This document shows, in pieces, positions 7,021 to 15,683 of a stretch of 25,793 bases of DNA. The translations under genes were made by a program, and so were the position numbers. The notes below the pieces were generated by a model that worked only from the letters and a program-made list of their open reading frames with translations, was not told where the DNA came from and searched no databases. Origin of the DNA: a virus; the IMG/VR virus record IMGVR_UViG_3300037264_000108, positions 1 to 25,793 of that record; one strand, written 5' to 3'. The first letter of the stretch is position 1. Every line of letters starts with the position of its first letter.

Positions 7021-9657
7021 TCAGGGCGTGCTGGCGGAAGGAACGCCAGACATCTGATCGGAAGCAGTAGATCCATCCTGGTTGACCTTGAGCCATCCGT
7101 CGAGCTTCCTATCGGTCGTGATGTTGACATTGACCTGTTGGTACGCCGCTTCCTCACGTCCTTTCTTGATTTCCTTTAGCAACTTCGATGCGGCGGAACG
7201 CTTGAGTTCGCTGCCGCTCTGAGTCATCTTGTAAAGATCGGCACTATCCTCTGGAGAAAGCCCAAGCTGAGAAACTTCCTTCTCGAAAGCTGCTCGTTTC
7301 TCATCTACTTCTTGACCAACCATTCCGGTCACTTTCTTGCCCATGACCTGCTCTGTCCTCTTAGCGGACTTCTTCTCGGATTTCACCGAAGAGTAGCGTT
7401 CCTTGAACCCGAACTCATCAGCAACGGTCCTATTAGTGCCAGCCTCTCGGGCAGTACCGAATACTACTTGGTCGATGTATCCATACCCGATGGCTGCTTC
7501 TAGTGTCATGGTTCGCTCACCTTCCTTCGTAGAGAAGATGAACTGACGATTCTTGTTCTTCCCCCAGTCTTGGAACATGGCCTCAAGAGCAGGACTCTGC
7601 TCCCCTCCGCCACTACGCCACTCGGCGTAAGCCGCACGAGAACGATCACTCCCTAGGAATCCGGTTTCTTCTAGAGTAGTTTCCCCAGCCATCAACTGAG
7701 CAAACTTGACTTCTTGGCCCATGCTTTGCAAGTGCATTCCAAGCTGTTCTCTGGCGTACTTGGATGTACCTCCCGCCTTACTCACTTCGCCCTTTACATC
7801 GACGCCCTTCTTGGGAGCCATCGACTTCTTCAGGGCTTCCTGGGCTACAGATTTACCCAAGAAGATTTGGGCGATCAACTCTGCAACATTTGACTGATCT
7901 ACCGAACCTGGAGCGAAACTTCCAACCATAGGATTGTTCTGTAGTGCCCCAACTACGAAATCAACCCTATTGCCTAGATGTTCGTAGATGAGTGGCACTA
8001 GAGCATCAGCCTCAAACTCCGTCATTTGTCCAGGCTGGACGTTGTTTGTTTGTGCCCAACCGTTTATAAGACCAGTAATACCGGGAGCAAACATCTCAAG
8101 TTGTTGCTTTAGTTCGGCTTCTGTCTTGGCCTCGATGATTGCAGCGCCCTCAGTAGTAGACCCAAGGTTGATAAGCTGACCTTGGGTCATACCCATCGTA
8201 TGTGCTGTATAAGCCAAATTACTACTTCCTCGTACAGCCCCTCGAAGCTCGTGACCGTAGGACGTGGCGACCTCTGCACGAGAGGCTGCCATCACGGTGG
8301 CTCCCTGGCCTCCGTAAACCTTCGACATCGCAGCGAAGGACTCCTCGAAGGTCTGACGGGCCACCTTGGCGTTCATCCCAGCCTCTCGGGCGCTCTTGGT
8401 GACTCCCTTGAGGGCTTCCCCGATGTCGTCGAGAGCGGTGACCCCCTCCTCTGCTGCCAGCTTGAGCACCCGGCCGGACTCCTCGGGGGACATGCCAAGC
8501 GACTTGTAGAGGCCGGTCGAGACATCCTGGTAGCGGTTCCTCATGGTGCGATCGGTGCCGTAAAGCTCCATTGCTCCCTTGTAGATCGCCTCAGCGTCCT
8601 TGCCGCCCATCTGTCCGAAGACCCGGTTCTGCAACGTGAAGCCGAACTGCTTGGCTCGTTCTCCGAACCCCTCAGCATTCGAGCCTCCGAGCACCGACTG
8701 GTACTCCATGTTCGCTCGACGCTGCTCTGCGGCGAAGTCCAACACTCGATTCCCGGCTTCGTACGCCAGTCCAGCAACAGCCAACCCAGCCCCGACCTTG
8801 GGCAGCCCTTTGCCAACTGCTGCTCCAAACCCCTCGCCCTGAGCCATGCTCTGAGCAACGGTGCGACCAGTCCGAAGCGTTGCCTGTGTCTTCATAAACC
8901 GGCTCACTCGGGGATCAGATGGAGCAAGCGCAGGCCCATAGGCATTGCCCGTCGATCCAATACGCCGCATCCCTCGCATGAATCCATTCGACTCTGCAAA
9001 GGCGGGATCAGCCGTCAAGTCTCGGGCAAGAGCGTCAGCCACTCGATTGCCCTCGGGGTCGTACCAGACAGTCTTGGCCTCGGCATACCGAGGACCGACG
9101 TTGACTTCACTGAGCCACTGGTCTGCCCGCTCTCCCACTCGGGTTCGGATGCCTCCGATGCTGAACGGCGTGTGAGCGACCGCTGGAGATCCAATCATGG
9201 ACCTGCCCCCAGCGAACGATGAAGGCCAAGGGGTCACATGGCTCCCAACCGCCTGCGTCGGTTGTTCCGCTCCGGCTGGCATACCCGATCCGGCTCGCAT
9301 GGATGACGTTGGTGTGACATCTCCTGTGCTCGCAGGACTAATGCTGAAAGGACCGTCACCGGCACCTACCGCACCTACTCCCCCACGACCTCGACCACCG
9401 GGAGTGGAGATCGCTCCGCTGCCGATGGCTGCCTCGACAGTTCGCACTCGATCCTCAGCGGTGCCAAGAAACTTCGCTGTCCTCTCGGCCAGCTTCACCA
9501 TGTCACTGGCAATCTTCTGCTGTTCCCGCTGGGCTGCGATGCTTGACTCCAGGAACCCCTGGAACGCCTTGAGGACCGTCAAAGAGTCAGTCGGCTGCCC
9601 AGCGATACTTCGCTGGCCGAGCGCATCGACAGAGCCGTCCCGGGGCTTCTCAGGCAT
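7021..9657 (-). CDS. Tape measure protein
   Basis: An 878-residue protein, the equal longest in the window, placed right after the frameshifted chaperones as tape measures are. Residues about 28-75 are a coiled coil (AFQGFLESSIAAQREQQKIA ... VKLAERTAKFLG). Residues 80-170 are a Gly/Pro/Ser linker. Residues about 283-302 are a hydrophobic Gly/Ala stretch (LPKVGAGLAVAGLAYEAG). The rest is mostly helical, with a lysine/glutamate-rich C-terminal coil. By the usual rule of about 0.15 nm per residue this predicts a tail near 130 nm. The ATG overlaps the chaperone stop by eight bases, with GGAGG upstream. Bases about 7100-8230 are clearly lower in GC than 8230-9657, although this is one gene. Confidence 0.9.
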   Translation of the reverse strand: MPEKPRDGSVDALGQRSIAGQPTDSLTVLKAFQGFLESSIAAQREQQKIASDMVKLAERTAKFLGTAEDRVRTVEAAIGSGAISTPGGRGRGGVGAVGAGDGPFSISPASTGDVTPTSSMRAGSGMPAGAEQPTQAVGSHVTPWPSSFAGGRSMIGSPAVAHTPFSIGGIRTRVGERADQWLSEVNVGPRYAEAKTVWYDPEGNRVADALARDLTADPAFAESNGFMRGMRRIGSTGNAYGPALAPSDPRVSRFMKTQATLRTGRTVAQSMAQGEGFGAAVGKGLPKVGAGLAVAGLAYEAGNRVLDFAAEQRRANMEYQSVLGGSNAEGFGERAKQFGFTLQNRVFGQMGGKDAEAIYKGAMELYGTDRTMRNRYQDVSTGLYKSLGMSPEESGRVLKLAAEEGVTALDDIGEALKGVTKSAREAGMNAKVARQTFEESFAAMSKVYGGQGATVMAASRAEVATSYGHELRGAVRGSSNLAYTAHTMGMTQGQLINLGSTTEGAAIIEAKTEAELKQQLEMFAPGITGLINGWAQTNNVQPGQMTEFEADALVPLIYEHLGNRVDFVVGALQNNPMVGSFAPGSVDQSNVAELIAQIFLGKSVAQEALKKSMAPKKGVDVKGEVSKAGGTSKYAREQLGMHLQSMGQEVKFAQLMAGETTLEETGFLGSDRSRAAYAEWRSGGGEQSPALEAMFQDWGKNKNRQFIFSTKEGERTMTLEAAIGYGYIDQVVFGTAREAGTNRTVADEFGFKERYSSVKSEKKSAKRTEQVMGKKVTGMVGQEVDEKRAAFEKEVSQLGLSPEDSADLYKMTQSGSELKRSAASKLLKEIKKGREEAAYQQVNVNITTDRKLDGWLKVNQDGSTASDQMSGVPSASTP

Positions 9658-10614
9658 CTTCCAGATCCTCCGGCCGCAAAGTCACCGAACGCCCGAGGAA
9701 GGAGAGCACATCTTCGACATCTCCCTTGTTCATCTCAGGCATCACTAGCTCCATCGGCTCATCGTTGTCATTGGTCAGGTCAACTTCTTCGCCACCATCC
9801 TCAAGGAACCACTCAGGCCACAGCCCACTGATCGACCCTCGACCCTCTCTCGAAAGCAGATGGAGCCTGAACTGATCGACGAACTTCTCGGACTCGATGC
9901 GATCATCAACCGCCATGAGGATCTGCAAGCCGAAGCGTTGCACTGAGTTGATCTTCAGTGATCGGTAGAGACCCTGGCGTTCGGCTAGACGGAGTTGACC
10001 CTCAAGCCAAGGGTCGCATCGGCCTAGCCCGACGCTTTTCCCATCGACTCCAAGACCCGATCCACGACCTCTTCAAGAAGCAGGTACTCCTCGTACACAG
10101 CATCGAGAACGGGCGGGAACCAGTGATTCCTGACGTAGTGGAAACGATTGCGGAGGATGGTGTCCGTGCTCTCGTCGGTGATGGGTAGAGGTGGTGTCTT
10201 CCCATCGACGGTCACGATGCAGGCTGCCGTGATGGCTGCCTGGTATGCCTTGATCTCCCCCAGCGTCCCGACGTAGGGCTTGTGGAGGATTCCGACCTCG
10301 ATGACCTCATCTACCGTCAGCGTGCGGATCAAGAAGTCGTGGCCGTACCGGCTGAACGTCTTCGTGAGCGCCCCGAGGTAGTTCAGACCAACGAAGTCCT
10401 CTCGGCATCTGGGGTCGAACTCAGGTAGCTCCTCATCCTCCGCTTCCCCATCATCGGCGGCGGGTGACCGTTGTGCCTCCACATCTGCGGGAGGCGGAGC
10501 AAAGCTCGACGCCTCCGGGGCTAGTGATTGGGCACCGACCTCCTGGGGATCGAAAGGAGCGTACTCGGAGGCTGTGGCCTCCAAGACCCCATCTCGGTTG
10601 TCATCGACCGGCAT
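9650..10614 (-). CDS. Tail assembly chaperone, -1 frameshift fusion product
   Basis: This is the long product made when ribosomes slip by -1 at GGGAAAA (10036-10042). The first 193 residues are those of the short chaperone, ending in Lys. The new frame then reads SVGLGRCDPWLEGQLRLAER and stays open for 128 residues to TGA at 9650, giving about 321 residues. There is no stop between the slip site and the downstream segment containing VQRFGLQILMAVDD, and that segment has no convincing start of its own. The arrangement equals lambda gpG/gpGT: two overlapping frames directly before the tape measure, whose long product binds the tape measure while tube subunits add. The slip site and frames are seen directly; the function is from the conserved phage family. 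Confidence 0.85.
10024..10614 (-). CDS. Tail assembly chaperone, short form
   Basis: A 196-residue protein terminating normally at TAG 10024. Residues about 1-65 are disordered and acidic (ADDGEAEDEELPEFD). The remainder (NYLGALTKTFSRYGHDFLIR, then LTVDEVIEVGILHKPYVGTL, then TDTILRNRFHYVRNHWFPPV) looks helical and resembles the N-terminal half of chaperones from long-tailed phages. It has an AAGGAGAGG ribosome site seven bases before the ATG. It follows the tube gene and precedes the tape measure, the canonical location. The last five codons contain the slip site for the long form, so most ribosomes would make this product and a minority the fusion. Confidence 0.85.
   Translation of the reverse strand: MPVDDNRDGVLEATASEYAPFDPQEVGAQSLAPEASSFAPPPADVEAQRSPAADDGEAEDEELPEFDPRCREDFVGLNYLGALTKTFSRYGHDFLIRTLTVDEVIEVGILHKPYVGTLGEIKAYQAAITAACIVTVDGKTPPLPITDESTDTILRNRFHYVRNHWFPPVLDAVYEEYLLLEEVVDRVLESMGKASG
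10036..10042 (-). other. -1 ribosomal frameshift slippery heptamer GGGAAAA
   Basis: In the zero frame the codons are ATG GGA AAA GCG, giving G GGA AAA, an exact X XXY YYZ heptamer. It is followed three codons later by the zero-frame TAG at 10024. The -1 frame entered here is open to 9650. I did not resolve a clear downstream pseudoknot by eye. Confidence 0.85.
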
Positions 10615-10651
10615 GTTCCGCCTCTCCTTCTTGCCGCCTCACCCCTTGCGG

Positions 10652-11143
10652 TTAGGCAGCAGGATGGAAGGCGTGCGTCTTGTGGGTGTAGGTGACCGTG
10701 AGGGTCTTGGGGATGGTGAGTTGCGCCAGGGAGATCGTCTCGCCATCGTCGATCGCCGTGATGACGCAATTGTGGTAGGTGCGGATGCGCCACGTCGGAG
10801 CACCAGGCGGCTTGATGATGACCTCGCAGGTCAGATCACCCGGCTCTGATTCCAGCGCCTCGAACACGTCGATGATGTCCACCGCACCCGAGAGACCAAC
10901 AAGCTGGTTCCAGACCGGCTCGTTCCAGGTCTCTCGAATCGTGAGCGTGAGCGTTCCTGTGGCGATGGCACGGGCAGTAGCGATCTCCCGAGCCACCTTC
11001 GACTCCAGGGTGTAGACCGCCTCGGACCCTGCCAATGGCGCTTGGCCGGAGTCGGCAACAGACTCCAACCACAGGATCGGCTGTCCTCGATAGTTGAAGG
11101 TCGTGAACCCCGATCCAACAACCCGGGTCTGTGTTCTGGGCAT
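10652..11143 (-). CDS. Tail tube protein
   Basis: A 163-residue protein beginning MPRTQTRVVGSGFTTFNYRG. It is beta-rich (GTLTLTIRETWNEPVWNQL, then CEVIIKPPGAPTWRIRTYHN, then ISLAQLTIPKTLTVTYTHKT) with one helix around VDIIDVFEAL. The size and strand pattern fit the contractile-tail inner tube family (gp19-like). The position, directly after the sheath gene and before the chaperones, is the canonical one. It has an AGGAG ribosome site nine bases before the ATG, and the gap to the sheath gene is 12 bases. It would polymerise as hexameric rings through which DNA passes. Confidence 0.88.
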   Translation of the reverse strand: MPRTQTRVVGSGFTTFNYRGQPILWLESVADSGQAPLAGSEAVYTLESKVAREIATARAIATGTLTLTIRETWNEPVWNQLVGLSGAVDIIDVFEALESEPGDLTCEVIIKPPGAPTWRIRTYHNCVITAIDDGETISLAQLTIPKTLTVTYTHKTHAFHPAA

Positions 11144-11155
11144 GGCTCACAACTC

Positions 11156-12610
11156 CTATGCGAACGTCGTGGCACCAGTGGTGGTGTCGATGGCGAAGGT
11201 GACGAGGACGTAGTTCAGCGGGTAGGCAGGCGAGTAGAGGAACTTGACCTCCATCACCGTCGGATCTCCACCCTCTTCGCCCAACTGCTGCCGAACCTTG
11301 ATCTCTCGGTAGCCGTTGATGGTCCCGGCCTTCACCAAGGACTCCAGGCCACCCTGCACCACACTACGCACTTGGACAGGCGTGTTGGCGGTGATCGGAG
11401 ATCCGATGAGGCCCGAGTTGTCGAGCATGTCCGTCAGAAGCCGGACCATCTCGTCCTTCGCCCTGGTGAGCGAGAACTCCCGGGTGAGGACGTTCGACGG
11501 GTCAGTGGCAACCCCATGCCGATTCACGAGTCGGTTCTGTCGGTTGATCTCCACCACCGACACTCCACTCGATGACCACAGGTTCTTGTTGGCCTGGGTC
11601 ATGGTGGCGAACACGTCAGCCGGGATACCAGAGAAGCCCCGAATGTCCTTCTTGGTAAGAGCCTGCTGAGAAGGCAGCGAAGCGAAACGACCGGCATATG
11701 CAGCAGCCAGGTAGTAGCCCGACACCTCGATCACTGTGTTGCTGAACCCGTTGTAGTAGTTCATCTTGTTCGGGTAGGCGAACATCACCCGAGACGAGTT
11801 GATCCCACCAGAGATGTCCTCGGGGTCCACCGTGACGGTCTTCTCGTAGCCGACGATGCCGACCCGGAAGTAGCCATCCCCGCTCAGACCTTCCACATGA
11901 GTCTTGAGGTCGGTGCCGACGTTGATTACATCGCCAGGAGCCATATCTGTACCTGTGATGCCAACCGGAAGCGGAACCACGATGGCAACGTCATACAACG
12001 ACTCGATCTGCTCGTAGGCGTCAGTGAGTTGCGTTCTGGTCACCGCCGAAGGAGTGCCCTCTGATGCCACGAGCACGAGCCGGGCTGCTCCGTTGTCGAA
12101 GGCAAACTTCGCCGCCATCGACAGAGGCGACAGGATCTCTCCGGTCTGGGTGTCGAACGGCTGGCCGTACGCTTCCTTCACCCGGTCGAAGTCCGACACC
12201 GTGAGCGGCTGGAAATAGGCCGCATCGGTGTATTGGTAGCTGACTCTCACCGTTTCGGGGTCAGCGATCGCACCACCACCATCTCGGGCGATGTCGGTCG
12301 TGTTGTCCTGAGTCGTCAAGAGGCTGGCATCCTCGCCAGCGCCTTCGGTGAGGTTGTAGTCCACCGTATCGACGTAGGTGGTCAGCCCATCAAGGCTCAT
12401 CACCACGATGCTGCCCTGGTCGATGCCGAGCTTCGTTAGACGAACATCGGTGGTGCCGCTGAGGGTCACCAACTCCGTGAACGTCCTATACCCCACTGAG
12501 GGGCCAACCAGCACTACCGCCGTCGGCAAAGGGCCGAGGGCGGCGACAAGTGGCGTCTCCTCCTCCGTGAAGTAGACGCCAGGGGGCTGGTATTGCGTGA
12601 AGTCGGGCAT
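11156..12610 (-). CDS. Tail sheath protein
   Basis: A 484-residue protein. The N-terminus (YQPPGVYFTEEETP, then TAVVLVGPSVGYRTFTE) is the sheath hallmark of a P-G-V-Y opening and an early V-x-x-x-G-x-S/A segment. The middle contains FDNGAARLVLVASEGTPSA and the VVPLP segment. The C-terminal domain (TREFSLTRAKDEMVRLLTDM, then NTPVQVRSVVQGGLESLVKA, then a final NYVLVTFAIDT strand) matches the conserved sheath C-domain that links neighbouring subunits. This gene establishes that the tail is contractile. The start has AGGGAG six bases upstream and lies 18 bases downstream of repeated element C. Confidence 0.95.
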   Translation of the reverse strand: MPDFTQYQPPGVYFTEEETPLVAALGPLPTAVVLVGPSVGYRTFTELVTLSGTTDVRLTKLGIDQGSIVVMSLDGLTTYVDTVDYNLTEGAGEDASLLTTQDNTTDIARDGGGAIADPETVRVSYQYTDAAYFQPLTVSDFDRVKEAYGQPFDTQTGEILSPLSMAAKFAFDNGAARLVLVASEGTPSAVTRTQLTDAYEQIESLYDVAIVVPLPVGITGTDMAPGDVINVGTDLKTHVEGLSGDGYFRVGIVGYEKTVTVDPEDISGGINSSRVMFAYPNKMNYYNGFSNTVIEVSGYYLAAAYAGRFASLPSQQALTKKDIRGFSGIPADVFATMTQANKNLWSSSGVSVVEINRQNRLVNRHGVATDPSNVLTREFSLTRAKDEMVRLLTDMLDNSGLIGSPITANTPVQVRSVVQGGLESLVKAGTINGYREIKVRQQLGEEGGDPTVMEVKFLYSPAYPLNYVLVTFAIDTTTGATTFA

Positions 12611-12627
12611 GTCGCTCTCCCTGCGTA

Positions 12628-12663
12628 CTCACACCTTCTGTGGAATCACCCCGCCCCGGACAG
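12628..12663 (-). promoter_or_regulatory. Repeated 36-bp element, copy C
   Basis: CTGTC, 21 bases, AAGGTGTGAG on the minus strand, both halves exact, with GATTCCACA inside the spacer. It fills the gap between the tail-terminator-like gene and the sheath gene, starting two bases after the upstream stop and ending 17 bases before the sheath ATG. A separate AGGGAG ribosome site follows, so the right half is not needed as the ribosome site here. That favours a DNA-level role. Confidence 0.7.
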
Positions 12664-12665
12664 GC

Positions 12666-13295
12666 TCAAGGAAGCCATCCGGGCTGGAGGGGGAAGGGGT
12701 CTCCCTCCAACTCTGTGTAGGGGTGCATGATTACCTGGCTCAACGGGACCAATTCGCCAGTGAGGCCGTCGCTCACGAACTCTCCGACGACCTCCATCCG
12801 AACCGTGACCTCGTAGATGATGTCGTCAGTTCCCCAGGGGGTGCCCGGAGTCTCCGCCCAGCCCGCAAGAGCGATCTGATCGAAGTTGAAGTTGACAGCG
12901 ATGAACGGATTTCCCTCGATAAAGTCCCTGAATCGACGCCGATACTGATTCTCCGTACCGAACGCCATAACCTTCACCAACTCGTCAGCCAGTCGTGCTC
13001 TCTCAAGACTGGTCAACACCGCAACCGTGTAGTTGACCAACCCGGCGAAACGCCACCGATGAACCTGAGTCCATTCTCCAGCATCTTCGTCAGTGGTGTA
13101 TTCGATGTGACCGATACCTACGTTCTCCAACTCAGTCGTCGTCTCAAAGGTGATCCACACCGATGGGTACTCTTGAGACTTGATTGGGAACTCGATTGAA
13201 GCATGGAGATCACGGAAGTCCTCTTCTGGATAATTCCCGTCGAAGGTCTCCTTGATGCCCTTGGTGAGCGTCGTGAGCAGATGGGTGACGAACAT
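12666..13295 (-). CDS. Probable tail terminator / tail completion protein
   Basis: A 209-residue protein beginning MFVTHLLTTLTKGIKETFDG. I chose ATG 13295 because it overlaps the previous stop as TGATG; a longer in-frame ATG at 13358 would overlap that gene by 64 bases. The sequence mixes helices and strands (YPSVWITFETTTELENVGIG, VHRWRFAGLVNYTVAVLTSL, DDIIYEVTVRMEVVGEFVSD). The alternation of a YPS-V/I strand, a helix with ADELVKVM, and a late Y-x-V-T-V-R strand suits tail-terminator-type proteins, and the position between a gp10-like gene and the sheath supports it. No specific signature is certain. Confidence 0.6.
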   Translation of the reverse strand: MFVTHLLTTLTKGIKETFDGNYPEEDFRDLHASIEFPIKSQEYPSVWITFETTTELENVGIGHIEYTTDEDAGEWTQVHRWRFAGLVNYTVAVLTSLERARLADELVKVMAFGTENQYRRRFRDFIEGNPFIAVNFNFDQIALAGWAETPGTPWGTDDIIYEVTVRMEVVGEFVSDGLTGELVPLSQVIMHPYTELEGDPFPLQPGWLP

Positions 13296-13969
13296 CAGAC
13301 CGCCTGCGGAACTGGGCCAGAAGAGACCTCGATCTTGCCAGGCCGAACGCCGTTCCACTCAGCGGCAAGCTCAAGCGAACGATGGAGGAACCACTTGGGA
13401 TACACCCCGGGGTGCCGCCAACGGACCCCGACGTTGCCCTTGGCGATCTGTCCTCCGAGCTTCCCAGGGCGAGTGTAAGGGGCAGGAGCTTCCCGTCGAG
13501 TGATCCGGCCAGGGGCACCTGGATAGGACATCGGAACGTCCACCATCACACCGTTGCGATTCACCACCTTGCGCTGACCCTGCTTTGCTGCTCGACGGAA
13601 CAGGAGCACCTGGACCCGCCCAGAAGGAAGCCACCGGATCTGTGCCTTGCGGTTCTTGCTTCGTTCCAAGCCGGTGGGATCGTCGATCCACATGGGGATG
13701 ACCTTGCCAGCCAACGAGCGCATGGTGAAGGGACGGATGCCCGTCTCTTGGAACCAGAGGTAGTAGTCGGCCCAATGCAGTCCGAACCACCCTGGTCCCG
13801 AGATCGGAGTGATTCGCAGAGCAGCGTCTCCGGTGAGCTTGGGAGCAAGGCGACGAGCGGCTGTGACCGCCTGTGCGGCCATGAGGGCAGCCGACATCGA
13901 ATCGAGTCCCTTGACCCGCATGAAGATGCGATCGGGCAGAGGTCGAGCGGTGGCGGGCAGAGGACTCAC
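13295..13969 (-). CDS. HK97 gp10-like neck / tail-completion protein
   Basis: A 224-residue protein from GTG 13969, overlapping the preceding stop (GTGA). Residues about 25-75 (QAVTAARRLAPKLTGDAALR, then FGLHWADYYLWFQETGIRPF) show the gp10 pattern: helix, A-P-x-x-T-G, strands, then Y-x-x-x-x-E-x-G. This family connects head and tail. The C-terminal half is basic and proline-rich (SYPGAPGRITRREAPAPYTR) with a final helix (YPKWFLHRSLELAAEWNG), longer than the 110-150 residues usual for the family. An internal ATG at residue 17 lacks a ribosome site. Translational coupling to the tail-terminator candidate downstream fits a joint neck role. Confidence 0.75.
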   Translation of the reverse strand: MSPLPATARPLPDRIFMRVKGLDSMSAALMAAQAVTAARRLAPKLTGDAALRITPISGPGWFGLHWADYYLWFQETGIRPFTMRSLAGKVIPMWIDDPTGLERSKNRKAQIRWLPSGRVQVLLFRRAAKQGQRKVVNRNGVMVDVPMSYPGAPGRITRREAPAPYTRPGKLGGQIAKGNVGVRWRHPGVYPKWFLHRSLELAAEWNGVRPGKIEVSSGPVPQAV

Positions 13970-14280
13970 GGAACGAGAACCGCTGCTTCCTCGGGAGTCA
14001 GGGGATCACCCGTGGTGAGCTTGGTCCGTGCGGAGGCCCGGAGTGTGGCGATCTCGGCCTTGTGCTCTTCCAACGCCTCCAGGCGTGCTTCACGAGCGTC
14101 TTCACGTTCCTGCTTGATCGCAACCACCGCAGCATCGAACTCCCCCTCCGTGATGTCTGTCGCCCCCGATGGCCTGGTCTTGAACGAGCAGACCACCAGA
14201 TCAGCGTCGTCGGTGGTCGTCTGATCGCAGCCGACCTCATCGCCCTTACGCCAATAGCTCTTCGTTGTCGTGTGCGCCAT
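13966..14280 (-). CDS. Small coiled-coil virion protein
   Basis: A 104-residue protein. The N-terminus (TTTKSYWRKGDEVGCDQTTT) leads into GATDITEGEFDAAVVAIKQE, then a charged helix (REARLEALEEHKAEIATLRA) that should form a coiled coil. The T-D-I-T-E-G-E-F segment resembles V-T-E-A-E-Y in the 58-residue protein at 18558-18734, suggesting a small paralogous pair. It lies between a fibre-like protein and the gp10-like protein, overlapping the latter's start. The function is unknown. Confidence 0.65.
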   Translation of the reverse strand: MAHTTTKSYWRKGDEVGCDQTTTDDADLVVCSFKTRPSGATDITEGEFDAAVVAIKQEREDAREARLEALEEHKAEIATLRASARTKLTTGDPLTPEEAAVLVP

Positions 14281-14288
14281 CTCGTGCC

Positions 14289-14894
14289 TCAGATCAGATT
14301 GCCGACAGGACGCATCAGCCCGCCCATGATGATAGACAGCCCCTTGCCCCCGGGAGTGGTGACGTAGCTCAACGTGGTGGCATCCTCCAACATCACCCGA
14401 AGCCGGAACCTATTCGTGATCTCATCCGGTGGAGTGCCTTGAGGCAACGCCCCTCCGATGATGACCTTGGTGAGTTCTGCGTAGTGCAGAAGCATCACGT
14501 CGGATGTGTTCGAGGGGTTCGATGCCTCCCAGAGCTTCGACTCGAAGAACGATGGAGCGCCGAACTCATCGACCGGGACGATCGAGACGTAGAAGTGCGC
14601 CCCCGGCTCCAGAGCTACAGCGAACTCTGGGATCGTGATGAAACCAAGCATCAACATGGGGAATACCGTCGATGGGTTCGCCAACGTCACGTCGATCCAT
14701 GTGGTCCCCCACATGATCGTCCCGCCTGTGTTGGCGGTGATGTCGGGCAGAGAACCGTCGGTCTGTGCTCCTCCACCGATGGCTGCGTTCCACACCTCAT
14801 CGAGAAGGTCGTAGTTGGCGTTGAGGTCGTTGAAGTCCACGTTGTCAGCCCCCTCGGGCTTGGACAACAACAAGAAGTCGGTCAACGTCGCCAC
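14289..14894 (-). CDS. Virion accessory protein with KP-DN-AN(Y)LLD N-terminus
   Basis: A 201-residue protein from GTG 14894, six bases after AGGAG. The first 35 residues (LLLSKPEGADNVDFNDLNAN followed by YDLLDEVW) form a short helical motif shared with the N-terminus of the protein at 16937-17527. Such segments often begin fibre or minor tail proteins and probably serve as an attachment helix. The rest is beta-rich (TIMWGTTWIDVTLANPS, then FPMLMLGFITIPEFAVALEP, then PGAHFYVSIVP), consistent with a fibre- or jelly-roll-type domain. It is a probable surface or neck appendage; no exact family is recognised. Confidence 0.6.
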   Translation of the reverse strand: MATLTDFLLLSKPEGADNVDFNDLNANYDLLDEVWNAAIGGGAQTDGSLPDITANTGGTIMWGTTWIDVTLANPSTVFPMLMLGFITIPEFAVALEPGAHFYVSIVPVDEFGAPSFFESKLWEASNPSNTSDVMLLHYAELTKVIIGGALPQGTPPDEITNRFRLRVMLEDATTLSYVTTPGGKGLSIIMGGLMRPVGNLI

Positions 14895-14906
14895 GTCATG
14901 CTCCTA

Positions 14907-15674
14907 TCAGCACAGCAGGTCATCCCATGTGCTCGTTGTGATGTCACTCCATCGGTAGGGTAGGAGTTCGGTCCAGGTTGTGCAGGCCAGCGCAAGATAC
15001 GGAACGCCGATCTCCAAGAGGTTGCCCAAGATCGTCTCGACCGTGCTGAAGTCCCCAGGGAAGTGCGGGTGAGTCGGGTCGAGGAACGCCACCAACTCGT
15101 CTCCTGATGGCGGCACCTTGTAGATGACCGTCGTTGGATCTTCTTGCACCACCTGGGCGTAGTTGAACCCCACCGATGTCTCGGCCCTGGTCGGGTGATC
15201 GAATCCAGTCCGCAAGAGGTTGGTGGCAAGTCCCTCAACCTTCCATCTGCTTCCATCGGCTCGCAAGATGTAATCACCGATCCGAGCACGAAAGTCCTCG
15301 GTGGACTGCACGGTGGAATTGCGCTTGTTGATCTCTCCTCGGCGTTCCGCCTCGTCGGCTTCCTCTGAGATGTCCCAGATCGAAGGCCGAACGAGCAACG
15401 CCTTGATGCCTCCCTCGAAGGTGGTTCCCACGCATGGCACGCACCCCTCCTTCGAGGATTGTCCGAAAGTATCTGCGATGTCTCCGTAGGCGAGATAGCA
15501 CTCAGGGCATCTTCCAACGAGGCCGTTCTCATGGTCTCGGAGATCCCACAGCAGCAGGTACACCGAATACTCCCCGAAGCGGTACAGGGCGTCTCGATGA
15601 CTCTGCCGCAGATTGCCAGTGGCGAAGTGCTGAGGGTCGATCAGTTGATACGGCTGTGTTCCCCATCGGGGCAT
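14907..15674 (-). CDS. Neck / connector protein with CxxC pairs
   Basis: A 255-residue protein (MPRWGTQPYQLIDPQHFATG ...). Residues about 55-83 contain RCPECYLAYGD and GCVPCVGTTFEGG, two CxxC pairs 22 residues apart, a plausible single zinc site. The centre (STEDFRARIGDYILRADGSR, then WKVEGLATNLLRTGFDHPTR) looks like a beta-barrel of the kind seen in head-tail stoppers and connector proteins. The gene order, after a long head-side protein and before gp10-like and terminator-like genes, supports a neck position. The zinc site is inferred; the family name is not recognised. Confidence 0.6.
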   Translation of the reverse strand: MPRWGTQPYQLIDPQHFATGNLRQSHRDALYRFGEYSVYLLLWDLRDHENGLVGRCPECYLAYGDIADTFGQSSKEGCVPCVGTTFEGGIKALLVRPSIWDISEEADEAERRGEINKRNSTVQSTEDFRARIGDYILRADGSRWKVEGLATNLLRTGFDHPTRAETSVGFNYAQVVQEDPTTVIYKVPPSGDELVAFLDPTHPHFPGDFSTVETILGNLLEIGVPYLALACTTWTELLPYRWSDITTSTWDDLLC

Positions 15675-15683
15675 GAGTACGCC

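Noticed and set aside
9650-9943. Separate 97-residue gene starting at GTG 9943
   Set aside because: The frame is open upstream to the slippery heptamer at 10036-10042 and the GTG lacks a ribosome site, so it is read as the 3' part of the frameshifted chaperone.
10615-10660. Seventh copy of the element before the tail chaperone gene (AAGGGGTGAG)
   Set aside because: The right half matches nine of ten bases, but there is no CTGTC 21 bases upstream and the spacer core is absent. It is more likely ribosome-site-like sequence.
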